A DNA stretch of 64,000 bases from Nitrosospira multiformis (GTDB lineage: Bacteria; Pseudomonadota; Gammaproteobacteria; Burkholderiales; Nitrosomonadaceae), in NCBI RefSeq assembly GCF_900110185.1, contig NZ_FOCT01000010.1, positions 1 through 64,000 of the forward strand, read 5' to 3'. The notes beneath the pieces were generated by a model. The model was given only the letters and a program-made list of their open reading frames with translations. It was not told the origin of the DNA and ran no database searches. The translations under genes were made by a program, and so were the position numbers. Every line of letters begins with the position of its first letter. Position 1 is the stretch's first letter. Shown one piece after another: positions 8,112 through 15,931 of the stretch.

Positions 8112-8232
8112 TAAATCTGTTTTTTTGGAGACAAAAAATGGCCGAATAAAAAAATCCGTTATGGAAACGTCACTTATCAATTGTGCTCATACCTTATCAA
8201 CAAAGTTATCCACAGTTATTGTGGAAAACAAG
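8112..8232 (+). repeat. Diverged direct repeat with DnaA boxes, copy 2
   Basis: The second copy of the element at 5783-5907, in the same orientation. It contains CTTATCAACAAAG, a perfect DnaA box TTATCCACA at 8206-8214, and ATTGTGGAAAA, whose complement TTTTCCACA again resembles a DnaA box. The two copies bracket the small gene 6085-6303 and the haloperoxidase gene. Flanks beyond the repeats do not align, so only this approximately 120-bp unit is shared. The rest of the 7864-8410 gap shows no coding frame I trust. Confidence 0.6.
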
Positions 8233-8410
8233 ATCCTTGACAGGTATGAATGAAGCATGACGTGGAATCGACAAGAAACGACGAAATGAACATGTCGGGG
8301 AACAAAAGCGTCCGGAGTGATGCCTAAAGTTCTTATAGCTACGTTTTGCCGTTTGTTGTTTGAGTTTAAGCGTGTAGCGGGTTGTTCTAATGGGCTTTAG
8401 GAGGTCGAAC

Positions 8411-8608
8411 GTGAAACAGCATGTCACTTCGCACAAATATATCCTTTTTTCTGACTTGCTCGATAAAGGAGCCGAAATCTTTACCAAGAAAAAACTCGAA
8501 CATTCTCGATCAAAGGCCGACACACCTGATAGCATGGGAAAAAATTCGCCAGTTCCAAAGTCTGCTAGCAGATTGAAATCTTTCCGGAAAGGAAAAGAAA
8601 AAGTTTAG
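8411..8608 (+). CDS. Small basic protein, 65 residues
   Basis: A GTG start at 8411 is preceded by TAGGAGGT at good spacing, a near-perfect Shine-Dalgarno. The alternative ATG at 8390 lacks one. The product begins MKQHVTSHKYILFSDLLDKG and ends in a run of Lys and Arg (SFRKGKEKV), giving a strongly basic protein with no signal peptide or membrane segment. The family is unknown. It may bind nucleic acid judging from charge alone. It is placed between the second DnaA-box repeat and the homospermidine synthase gene. Confidence 0.45.
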   Translation: MKQHVTSHKYILFSDLLDKGAEIFTKKKLEHSRSKADTPDSMGKNSPVPKSASRLKSFRKGKEKV

Positions 8609-8757
8609 CAGCTCAAAAATTCAGGAATGCGGCGGCAGCACCTGTTGCCGCAGTTGTTTCCCATACAGCAGCAATGGCAGTGCCTCTCGGGCTGTTACTG
8701 AAAAGTGAAGTCCCAGAAATACCAGTCGCGAAACTTCAAGGATTAAAGCAGCAGATC

Positions 8758-10218
8758 TTATGTTACGCGGACATTCTTGAATTGCCAGGGATCATCCCTG
8801 TCGATATCCTCGTCAAATAGCCATCCTCGATCCTGCAATGGAGTCCAGTCCGAATAGACTCCCACAAGCTCCCCCAGATAGGGCCTGGCTACCTCCAGGA
8901 CAAGCTCGTGGTCGATTACTTCAGGTTCCACTACACCCGATCTCGGATTCTGCAGAGCCCATATCATCCCGGCAAGAATGCCAGCCACCACCTGCAAGCT
9001 GGTAGCGCTATTGAACCGGGCAAGCCGCCGTGCTTCCCCTATGGATAACCGGGATCCATACCAGTAAGCACATTTTGCATGGCCCATGAGCAGTACTCCA
9101 AGCTCGTCCGTTCCCTCCACCAGTTCATTCCGAAGAATGCGCTTTTTCGCCTGTATTTGCCAATTTCTGCCCGCAAGTTCGTGAACTGAAAGTACAGCAT
9201 CGTCACAGGGAAGATAAGCGTAATGCACCGTTGGGCGGTAAATTACTTCTCCCTTTTCTCTCAATGTCAGATGGTCAGCTATTGAAATGGATTCGTTATG
9301 GGTTATCAGAAAACCATGATACGGTCCGCCGAGGGGTGTCCAACTGCGTACGCGGGTAGAAGCGCCGGGGCGGCTGAGATAGATGGCGGCATCGCATCCG
9401 AACCCGTGATGCGCTCCATCCACCGGCCAATGACGTTCATGACTCCCCCATCCCAGTTCCGATGGCTGAAGACCTTCACCGACAAAACCATCCACCGACC
9501 AGGTGTTGACAAACTCATTGGGCTGTTTGCGTTGGGAAGCAACCTGGGTATCACGCTCTGCAATGTGGATTGCTTTTATATTGAGCTGATGCGCAAGCTG
9601 CGCCCATTCCCAGGAGTTTGCCGGTTTTTTCACTGCCATGCCGGTGTCAACAGCAATGTTCAGTAATGCCTGTTTCGCAAACGTCGAGGCAAGACCCGGA
9701 TTCGCACCGTGCGACAAAAGCGCGGTGGGGCCTACCTGCTTTTCCCGCGCAAAAGCGAGCGCTTGCTCACGCAGCGCATAATTGGAACGCAAAGACGGGG
9801 AAACAGATCGGTCAACATATCCGCCGGCCCAAGGTTCGATGCAAGTGTCCAGGTACAATGCGCCTCGCCGCCAGCACAATTCCATCAGGGCAAGGCTGGA
9901 AACGTCTACCGCGAGATTAAGCAGGAAATCTCCCTCATCGAGCCAAGGCTCCAGCACAGCGAGATAATTTTCCTGGGTCAGCGAATGGGGTGTGAATGAG
10001 ACGCTAAATTTACGAGCGATTTCACTGCCATGTTCATCAGCTGCGATTATCCTCACCTGATCGGAGCGAATCTCGATATTCTGAAACAATAACGAAAGCA
10101 AAGCCTGCCCTACGCTGCCAAAACCCACTATTATCAAATTCCCCTGCAGATGCGCGTGTTTGGTATTTGCCTGCTTGTGCGCTTTCATTTCCATATCGAA
10201 ATTAACCCTCCTCCTCAT
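8758..10218 (-). CDS. hss: Homospermidine synthase
   Basis: A 486-residue enzyme that makes sym-homospermidine from putrescine (or putrescine plus spermidine) using NAD as a hydride shuttle, in the cytosol. The N-terminal Rossmann fold is clear (NLIIVGFGSVGQALLSLL, about residues 27-44). The conserved LNLAVDVSSLALMELC and LYLDTCIEPW segments typical of bacterial homospermidine synthase follow at about 100-130. Further family features are LLSHGANPGLASTFAKQALL near 165-185 and a long C-terminal domain. Length fits the family (about 470-480). An earlier in-frame Met cluster at residues 1, 9 and 11 leaves the exact start open. Homospermidine is a common major polyamine in such betaproteobacteria. 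Confidence 0.93.
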   Translation of the reverse strand: MRRRVNFDMEMKAHKQANTKHAHLQGNLIIVGFGSVGQALLSLLFQNIEIRSDQVRIIAADEHGSEIARKFSVSFTPHSLTQENYLAVLEPWLDEGDFLLNLAVDVSSLALMELCWRRGALYLDTCIEPWAGGYVDRSVSPSLRSNYALREQALAFAREKQVGPTALLSHGANPGLASTFAKQALLNIAVDTGMAVKKPANSWEWAQLAHQLNIKAIHIAERDTQVASQRKQPNEFVNTWSVDGFVGEGLQPSELGWGSHERHWPVDGAHHGFGCDAAIYLSRPGASTRVRSWTPLGGPYHGFLITHNESISIADHLTLREKGEVIYRPTVHYAYLPCDDAVLSVHELAGRNWQIQAKKRILRNELVEGTDELGVLLMGHAKCAYWYGSRLSIGEARRLARFNSATSLQVVAGILAGMIWALQNPRSGVVEPEVIDHELVLEVARPYLGELVGVYSDWTPLQDRGWLFDEDIDRDDPWQFKNVRVT

Positions 10219-10271
10219 TGCTGGTCACTGCCAACACCGCCTTTTCCAATTGCCAATCAGTTTCCGTCCCA

Positions 10272-10475
10272 TCACTTCCCAATTTCGCTCCACATATCAT
10301 CCACACTGACATCACTGATATTATGACAGATAGAATCCTTGAGATTGCGTGGCTCCTGCCCGTACTCACGCTCCACTTTTAACTGCCGCCAGGCCAGGAT
10401 TGAAACGCCCCTTGGCAAATACTCCTCCTGCCGGTCTTTCCGGCATGGATTTTCCTTGAGCAGGAACCGGTAGAG
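10272..10475 (-). pseudogene. Possible coding remnant upstream of hss
   Basis: In the 487-bp gap between hss and the His-rich gene, one minus-strand frame is open for 68 codons between stop codons. It reads like protein: LYRFLLKENPCRKDRQEEY near its start and VDDMWSEIGK at its end, with well-distributed charged and hydrophobic residues. There is no ATG at a sensible place; a GTG lies only at about residue 35. It may be the surviving 3' end of a lost gene, or a small gene with a rare start. I do not recognise the family. Confidence 0.3.
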
Positions 10476-10705
10476 TCAAACAATGGTCAAATTATTATTA
10501 TTTTAATATACCCTTCAAATTGCATGCGACCCTGCCGGACGCGGGCGTGACCTGATCATCGTATCAAGAGTAACCGGTAACGGAAGTCAAAAGAAGCAAA
10601 ACGGGGGGTTCGAGTGCAAGAGTGTTATGGCGGTTTCATTTTTATTGTTATGGATGCAGTAGCTTTTGAACTGATTCACTTTATTGAGGCTTAAGGAAAA
10701 GCGCT

Positions 10706-11068
10706 ATGACGAATTCTAATTGTATCCTGCCGCAGCATGAAAATCATACCCATCCCCACGGCCCGGAATGCGGCCACACAGGCGTCACGCACGATGACCA
10801 TGTCTGCTATCTTCACGATGGCCATCTGCATTATCCCCACGGCAACCATATCGATGAGCATGCCATAGACGTCAGTGAGATCAATCCGCAGAACTGTACT
10901 CCGGGACATGAATGCGAAGGTCACGCGCAAGGGCATGTACATGGCCCCGACTGCGGGCACGAAGCCGTGCCTCACGGAGATCATGTGGATTATCTGGTCG
11001 GAGGCCATCTTCACCATCCCCATGATGACCATTGCGACGATCATGGTCCGGTGAAGACAGTGGGGTGA
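10706..11068 (+). CDS. Histidine-rich metal-binding protein, two repeats
   Basis: A 120-residue protein in which roughly a quarter of residues are His and many others Asp, Glu or Cys. It consists of two related halves: HGPECGHTGVTHDDHVCYLH at about residues 18-37 and HGPDCGHEAVPHGDHVDYLV at about 78-97, each followed by GHLHYPHGNH or GHLHHPHDDH. There is no signal peptide. Such proteins bind zinc, nickel or cobalt and serve as cytosolic metal stores or chaperones; many similar proteins are under zinc-responsive control. Two direct copies of TGTTATGG (10623-10630 and 10646-10653) lie upstream and could be regulatory, but they are not a recognisable Zur palindrome. Confidence 0.75.
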   Translation: MTNSNCILPQHENHTHPHGPECGHTGVTHDDHVCYLHDGHLHYPHGNHIDEHAIDVSEINPQNCTPGHECEGHAQGHVHGPDCGHEAVPHGDHVDYLVGGHLHHPHDDHCDDHGPVKTVG

Positions 11069-11095
11069 TCCTGTCTCCAGGCATTCCTTCGGAGA

Positions 11096-11143
11096 GCTTC
11101 CCCCAAGCCAAAGAGACTGACCGGTTCAGGGGAAGGGGGAAGC
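11096..11143. terminator. Bidirectional terminator candidate
   Basis: The 9-bp arms GCTTCCCCC (11096-11104) and GGGGGAAGC (11135-11143) can form a stem between the convergent His-rich gene and the polysaccharide co-polymerase gene. The loop is long (30 nt) and there is no strong U-run, so it is a weak but well-positioned candidate. Confidence 0.4.
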
Positions 11144-11178
11144 GCGGTGTATTATTGCTTGCGTGAGAGGTATTCTGC

Positions 11179-13164
11179 TCAGATTACGAGCAACGCAGGA
11201 TGCAGCATTTCGATCTCGTACAGAGGCCGGCCCTGCTGTGGTGGCGAATAAGCGCCATAACTCGAAATCGCCGAAGGGTCCAGATGACCGACAACCTGCT
11301 CCAGATCGGAAAGCCGCAAGCCCTGGCGTACAAGATAGGTAATGTAGCTATGCCGGATCGTCTCGGCGGTGATTTCCTGGGGATCAGGCAATCCCGAATC
11401 GATTGCGGCGCAAACCAGCGCTGTTGACAGATCGACGCGTGTCTGCGAATCATCCGGGTCCCATACCGGGCGGTTACCAGACTGCTGGAGCAAGGATTTG
11501 AGCGGATTGTTGAGCGGCACTGCCCTCGGAGTTCTTCCCTCGAGGTTGATGACATTGGTACGCTCGTTGATCTGATTCGCCTTCAATGATGCCGCTTCAT
11601 CGATGTCGAGGCCACTGAGCAGCAGACCGATAAGCTGCTTCCCCTTCAGGTTGGCAGCATTGATCAGGGTCCGTAACTGATGACTCGAAAGTTCCCGGTG
11701 CACCGGTTTTGGCAAGGCAAAGTTGGTTTTCTGCTCTAACGGTTCGGCTTTGGCCCCGAGCGCGGCGTGAGGATGATCAATCAACTCGGTAGCAGGCGGG
11801 GTATATCTCTCCACACCGAATACTGCAATGGAAGGCTGTTGTTCCTTCTTTTGGGTCAGATACTCAAAAACCCACACGCTGATCAATCCCAGAAGCAGGG
11901 AGCCGGCGAGCGCTATCAAGGCTTCACGACTGTAGTTCGGTCTTACTGGCTCCCTTGATTCATATGCCCTACTGATCACATCGACCTGCGGATATTTGTC
12001 CTTGCGGCCGGTTTTCACCTGTACCAGCCGTTCCTGCGTATCCCGATACAGCTTTTCCAGTCCTTCCAGATCGGTCTTCAACGCCTCGTGCTGGGTAAAT
12101 TTTGTCGCGAAGCCCGATGCCCGCTGCCTGTGCTCGCCCAATTGCTCGCGAATATCCCTGACGGTCTGTCGTGCAGCCGCGTACTTCACCTCGGCTTCAT
12201 TCAAAACTACATTTTGACCACGCAACCGCTTATTGTTGATAGCAGTCTCGAGTTCCTTGATCTGCTCAGGAAGAGACTTCAGGTCGGGTTGCAGGTTTAA
12301 GTACTCGCGAGTAAATTTTTTATCGAATTCCGCCAGTTTTTCACGTGAATCATGCAGACGCTTCTCGAGGTCGGCCAGGCTGATTTTCTCATCATCCGGA
12401 ACCACTGCCTTTCCCCGGGCAATTGCAGCTCTGATGGCGTCCAGTTCCGCTTTCGCCTTGACCTCAGCCTCGGAAGCCTTGTTAAGCGACTCGTTCAGCC
12501 CCTTCAGCCGGGCCGATGGTTCATTCTCATCGCGCTCTGTCGATAGAATGTTATTGTTTTCACGGAAGTTCTCCAGCGCCGCCCTTGCAGCAGCAACCTT
12601 GTCAGCCAACCCCTCCAGCTCACCCTCGACAATACGTTCAGTATTGCTCTTCAAACGTTTTACTTCTTCACTTCGCGCTTCCAGGTATACGTCTATCCAT
12701 GTATTGATGAGCAAAGGCAAAAAGCGGGGATCTGAGCCTTCCGCCGCGACCTCGACGAGGTTGGTTTCGGGAACGGGCTCGACGGCCAACAAAGTCTGAA
12801 TATCAGATTCAGTCAACCGATTCAGAGATTTGCCGACGGGAGAAGCCTTCAATTTCCTCAGGGTTTCGGCGGCAAGCTCCCGCCCAAGCAGGATTTGGCG
12901 CTGGATTGCAACGTGCTGGACATCGGCATCATCACTCTGCTGGTCGATCGGTGTCATGGCCGAAGTAAGCAATGTCGCGCTGCTGCGATAAATTGCCGGC
13001 TGGCTGTAAACGTAAGCGAGACTGATAGCGGCGTTTGTCAGAAATACAAGTCCAAAAATGTTGAACCTGCGAGATTGATACCAAGGGGATTCACTCTTAT
13101 CGGCAATTCGCCCCATTTGATGTGAATTGCCCCCAAGATGCAAGTTGACTCTGTTTTTCATCAT
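11179..13164 (-). CDS. Wzz/GumC-type polysaccharide co-polymerase fused to a degenerate tyrosine-recombinase domain
   Basis: From ATG 13164 the protein has 661 residues; an upstream TTG at 13248 would add 28. Transmembrane helix 1 lies at about 34-54. A periplasmic Wzz-type domain with long coiled coils (about 55-410), a Pro-rich EPVRPNYSREAL segment and transmembrane helix 2 (about 414-436) follow, the layout of GumC/EpsF chain-length regulators. The cytoplasmic tail is not a kinase. From about 488 to 661 it resembles the catalytic domain of XerC/D-like recombinases: SGLDIDEAASLKANQI, then ETIRHSYITYLVRQGL, VVGHLDPSAI and SSYGAYS. The first catalytic Arg is Asp (about 520) and the His of HxxR is Glu (about 601), while Arg 604, His 627 and a Tyr (636 or 639) remain. 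It is probably catalytically dead and used as a cytoplasmic interaction domain. No EPS genes adjoin it. Confidence 0.82.
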   Translation of the reverse strand: MMKNRVNLHLGGNSHQMGRIADKSESPWYQSRRFNIFGLVFLTNAAISLAYVYSQPAIYRSSATLLTSAMTPIDQQSDDADVQHVAIQRQILLGRELAAETLRKLKASPVGKSLNRLTESDIQTLLAVEPVPETNLVEVAAEGSDPRFLPLLINTWIDVYLEARSEEVKRLKSNTERIVEGELEGLADKVAAARAALENFRENNNILSTERDENEPSARLKGLNESLNKASEAEVKAKAELDAIRAAIARGKAVVPDDEKISLADLEKRLHDSREKLAEFDKKFTREYLNLQPDLKSLPEQIKELETAINNKRLRGQNVVLNEAEVKYAAARQTVRDIREQLGEHRQRASGFATKFTQHEALKTDLEGLEKLYRDTQERLVQVKTGRKDKYPQVDVISRAYESREPVRPNYSREALIALAGSLLLGLISVWVFEYLTQKKEQQPSIAVFGVERYTPPATELIDHPHAALGAKAEPLEQKTNFALPKPVHRELSSHQLRTLINAANLKGKQLIGLLLSGLDIDEAASLKANQINERTNVINLEGRTPRAVPLNNPLKSLLQQSGNRPVWDPDDSQTRVDLSTALVCAAIDSGLPDPQEITAETIRHSYITYLVRQGLRLSDLEQVVGHLDPSAISSYGAYSPPQQGRPLYEIEMLHPALLVI

Positions 13165-13461
13165 GCCTGCAATTCCCCTGCGCCAGCTGTTGCCATGCCA
13201 TCTATCACCCACACTCCTCCGCGCAATTCTTCCACTGATTCGATACAAATGTCACGAGATAAATGAAGCCTCTGTACGGTGCCGCACAAACGGGAAAGGG
13301 TTCATCCTCTGACAATGGGCCAACTAAAAAAGCGGCTTTATTCATATTATTGTAAAACGCTTGCTTTAACTTCACGGTTAGCAATCGCACACACAGCAAG
13401 CGTCGGGTTTGTACCAAATTTGAAGTTAAATCAGCAACTTAATCATTTCAGGAAACCGAAA

Positions 13462-13650
13462 ATGAAAAAACATCTTGATCAGGTTCTGTTCGGCAATGCC
13501 TTTGCTTCGTTCGATCATCGGTCGGCGGCATTCCGGCAAAAAATGTTTGAACATTTTCAGACGAACAAACGCAGGCAGTGGAAAAAGGTTGAAGGATTAC
13601 CGGAAGCGGGAAAAAATCATGGTGTAATATACTTCAGAGAAAGTGTGTAA
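13462..13650 (+). CDS. Small basic protein, 62 residues
   Basis: The frame is open from further upstream, but ATG 13462 has a matching ribosome-binding site (CAGGAAA eight bases before) and gives a sensible product starting MKKHLDQVLFGNAFASFDHR. It is basic, with alternating aromatic and charged residues (FRQKMFEHFQTNKRRQWKK), and has no signal peptide. No family is recognised. The 3' end is followed within 160 bp by the DOPA-dioxygenase gene on the same strand. A role cannot be assigned. Confidence 0.45.
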   Translation: MKKHLDQVLFGNAFASFDHRSAAFRQKMFEHFQTNKRRQWKKVEGLPEAGKNHGVIYFRESV

Positions 13651-13807
13651 GAAGCTCCCATCCGACCAGGAGTATACCGCTCTCTCTACGCGCTTTCCTG
13701 CGATTGCCCAAATGCTTTCCGAACGTGACTTCGACAATCATGGCGTTCCCATAAGCTCGGCAACGCTCTTCCAACTTTCCCCACTTCCATAGCTCCTGCT
13801 CAATCTG

Positions 13808-14587
13808 ATGACCGCAATGCCCGCAGTCTTCATAGGTCATGGAAACCCTATGAATGCCCTGTCTCGCAACACGTATACTGAAGCCTGGTCCGCTATTGGC
13901 ACGGGCCTTCCGGCCAAACCTGAAGCTATCCTTTGTGTCTCCGCGCATTGGTACATACCGAAAACAGCGGTAACTGCACAGGAAAATCCCCCCACGATTC
14001 ATGACTTCGGCGGATTCCCGCAGGAACTGTATCGAGTCCAGTACCCGGCGCCCGGATCCCTGGAACTTGCAGCGGAAGTCGCGGATTTACTTCTGCCGGA
14101 TGCGGTCCTGGACACAACCTGGGGGCTCGATCATGGTACCTGGTCAGTCCTCGTCCATATGTTTCCGGATGCGGATATTCCCGTCATCCAATTGAGTATA
14201 GATGAAACCAAAGAGGCCGCATGGCATTATGAGACGGCACGAAATCTGGCGCCGTTGCGGGATCGGGGAGTCCTTATCCTGGGAAGCGGTAATATCGTCC
14301 ATAATCTGCACACCTATTCATGGGGAAAGCATGATGCAGAACCCTATGACTGGGCTCTGAGGTTCGAAAAAATGGTACGTGCGGCGTTGAGATCAGACAA
14401 TGTCGAATCCCTCATCGCATATGAAAAGCTGGGAAAGGACGCGTTGCTATCGGTGCCAACCCCCGACCATTACCTCCCGTTTCTCTATATTCTTGCTCAG
14501 AGGCAGTACAACGAGGAAATCAGTTTTCCGGTGGAAGGATTTGATGATGGATCAATTTCCATGACGGCAGTCCAGATCGGGGTATAA
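13808..14587 (+). CDS. ygiD: DODA-type extradiol dioxygenase (YgiD-like)
   Basis: A 259-residue class III extradiol ring-cleavage dioxygenase, the bacterial 4,5-DOPA dioxygenase family. Visible metal-site features are the N-terminal FIGHGNPMNAL (His about 10), CVSAHWYIP (His about 45) and WGLDHGTWSVL (His about 111), plus GSGNIVHNLH near 160-170. Such enzymes bind Zn or Fe(II) and cleave catechol rings of DOPA-like compounds in the cytosol; the physiological substrate in most bacteria is unknown. Length is typical (about 260). It converges on the flavoprotein gene 14651-15760 and lies near a secreted intradiol dioxygenase, suggesting a small aromatic-handling neighbourhood. Confidence 0.9.
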   Translation: MTAMPAVFIGHGNPMNALSRNTYTEAWSAIGTGLPAKPEAILCVSAHWYIPKTAVTAQENPPTIHDFGGFPQELYRVQYPAPGSLELAAEVADLLLPDAVLDTTWGLDHGTWSVLVHMFPDADIPVIQLSIDETKEAAWHYETARNLAPLRDRGVLILGSGNIVHNLHTYSWGKHDAEPYDWALRFEKMVRAALRSDNVESLIAYEKLGKDALLSVPTPDHYLPFLYILAQRQYNEEISFPVEGFDDGSISMTAVQIGV

Positions 14588-14650
14588 GGCCCGCTCATCT
14601 GAGGCAAAGATTGGAATCTCGCGCATCTCCACGAAAACCCTTCTCCTTCC

Positions 14651-15760
14651 TCACGTTTCCTTTGTTTCCCTTATCTCTTTTAACCTATCGTAATGGTAAG
14701 CGGCCGTCTTTTCCTGAGCGGCGACGCGTTGGCGTATCGCATTTTCGTAGCGCGGGAGATCGAAAAGAACATTGCCTTCGGATTTCTGCAGGGCTTCCAG
14801 TAACATGTCTGCGCCGAGTTGCGCGGATTCGATTGCCCACTCGATGCCCGTTCCGCTGAGAGGGTCCGGCGCTGCCGTTGCATCTCCGACTGCTATCCAG
14901 GCATCTCCACCCATTGCTGGAAACATCGTCGCGCCAGCCGTCCGGCCGGATATCGGCCGCTGATCGAAAGCTCCTGCCGACAATGGCGCGAGAAGACGGG
15001 TACACTGCAATTCCTGAAAGAAAAAATCCTTCAAGCCCGACTGCCGCTGCTTGAGTTCATTCCGTCCGATACAAAAACCGGCGAAATAGCCTTTTCCGGC
15101 GGGCAAAGCGTACCACCAGCCACTGCGTGTACCCTCGATATAGAGAGTATGGCCAGGCGCTATCCGTGCCTGGAGGGAAGTCATCAGGGCAATTTGCGAG
15201 GACTCTGCTACAGGTGCATGATCGAAAAACGGCAGTGGCACGCGCCCTGTCGCAAGCACTATAAAACGTGTATAGATAGCGCATTCGCCTGCACCGGAAG
15301 TGGTTTCATTGGAAGGCGCATCCGGGGAAGAGCGCGCGATCAGCCGCCATCTGTCATGCTGGCGCTCTACGCCCACCACTTTGGCGTCGGGGATTATAGT
15401 GCCGCCTGCGCCGGAAGCAAGATTTCGCAAAGCGCCATCCAGAAGCGGACGCTCAATCGCTACGCCTGCGCCCCATGGATTAAACATTGCGTTGAATATT
15501 ACCGGCTCGGCCGTATCCCACAGCGAGACCGTTTCATGAATCTCTATTCCATGCACTACCTCTGAAAAAAAATCGGGACGGTACTGCTCGATAAAATGGC
15601 GCCCCCGACCCGATACGAGTTCGATGCCGCCGGGAGCGTAGCCTCCCCAGTACATGAGCTTTACATCGACACCCGCACGCGCGAGCGCAAGCGCGCAGAT
15701 GGCGCCCGCAGGTCCGCCGCCTATGACAACAACATCCGATATCTCTCCCTCCGGAAACAT
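14651..15760 (-). CDS. FAD-dependent oxidoreductase of the halogenase / LodB-like group
   Basis: A 369-residue flavoprotein. The N-terminal dinucleotide fold is clear (VVVIGGGPAGAICALALARA, about 10-29). A second FAD motif, VGDATAAPDPLSGTGIEWAI, lies near residue 290-310. Between them the segment SGWWYALPAGKGYFAGF (about 215-230) resembles the aromatic substrate-side signature of flavin-dependent halogenases and LodB-type quinone-cofactor maturation proteins. I see no diagnostic WxWxIP motif of tryptophan halogenases, so a monooxygenase, geranylgeranyl-reductase-like or LodB-like role remains open. It is divergent from the Tat-exported dioxygenase gene at 15932, with a 171-bp shared promoter region. 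Confidence 0.75.
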   Translation of the reverse strand: MFPEGEISDVVVIGGGPAGAICALALARAGVDVKLMYWGGYAPGGIELVSGRGRHFIEQYRPDFFSEVVHGIEIHETVSLWDTAEPVIFNAMFNPWGAGVAIERPLLDGALRNLASGAGGTIIPDAKVVGVERQHDRWRLIARSSPDAPSNETTSGAGECAIYTRFIVLATGRVPLPFFDHAPVAESSQIALMTSLQARIAPGHTLYIEGTRSGWWYALPAGKGYFAGFCIGRNELKQRQSGLKDFFFQELQCTRLLAPLSAGAFDQRPISGRTAGATMFPAMGGDAWIAVGDATAAPDPLSGTGIEWAIESAQLGADMLLEALQKSEGNVLFDLPRYENAIRQRVAAQEKTAAYHYDRLKEIRETKET

Positions 15761-15931
15761 TTGCTGCTATCGACCCTTTTTCCTGGCAAACAGGACTATT
15801 CTGTACTACTGTCACTCTATAGGGAAGAACTGGATAGTGATGCCGGGGAGGATAGGCTTGCTGGTTCATGTTTCCCCCTCCCTGATTCTTGGAAACCCGG
15901 AACTAGGCACGGCTAAAAGAGGATATCAACC

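Noticed and set aside
5878..8214. DnaA boxes as the chromosomal replication origin
   Set aside because: Only two paired boxes 2.3 kb apart, and no dnaA, dnaN, gyrB or rnpA-rpmH genes nearby; more likely a dispersed repeat.
12233..12799. 188-codon Ser-rich frame opposite the Wzz-like gene
   Set aside because: The Ser/Arg bias is the mirror of a coiled-coil coding region; no ribosome-binding site and no family.
14819..15565. 248-codon plus-strand frame over the flavoprotein gene
   Set aside because: Antisense to a protein with intact FAD motifs; composition is Arg/Cys-rich and not protein-like.
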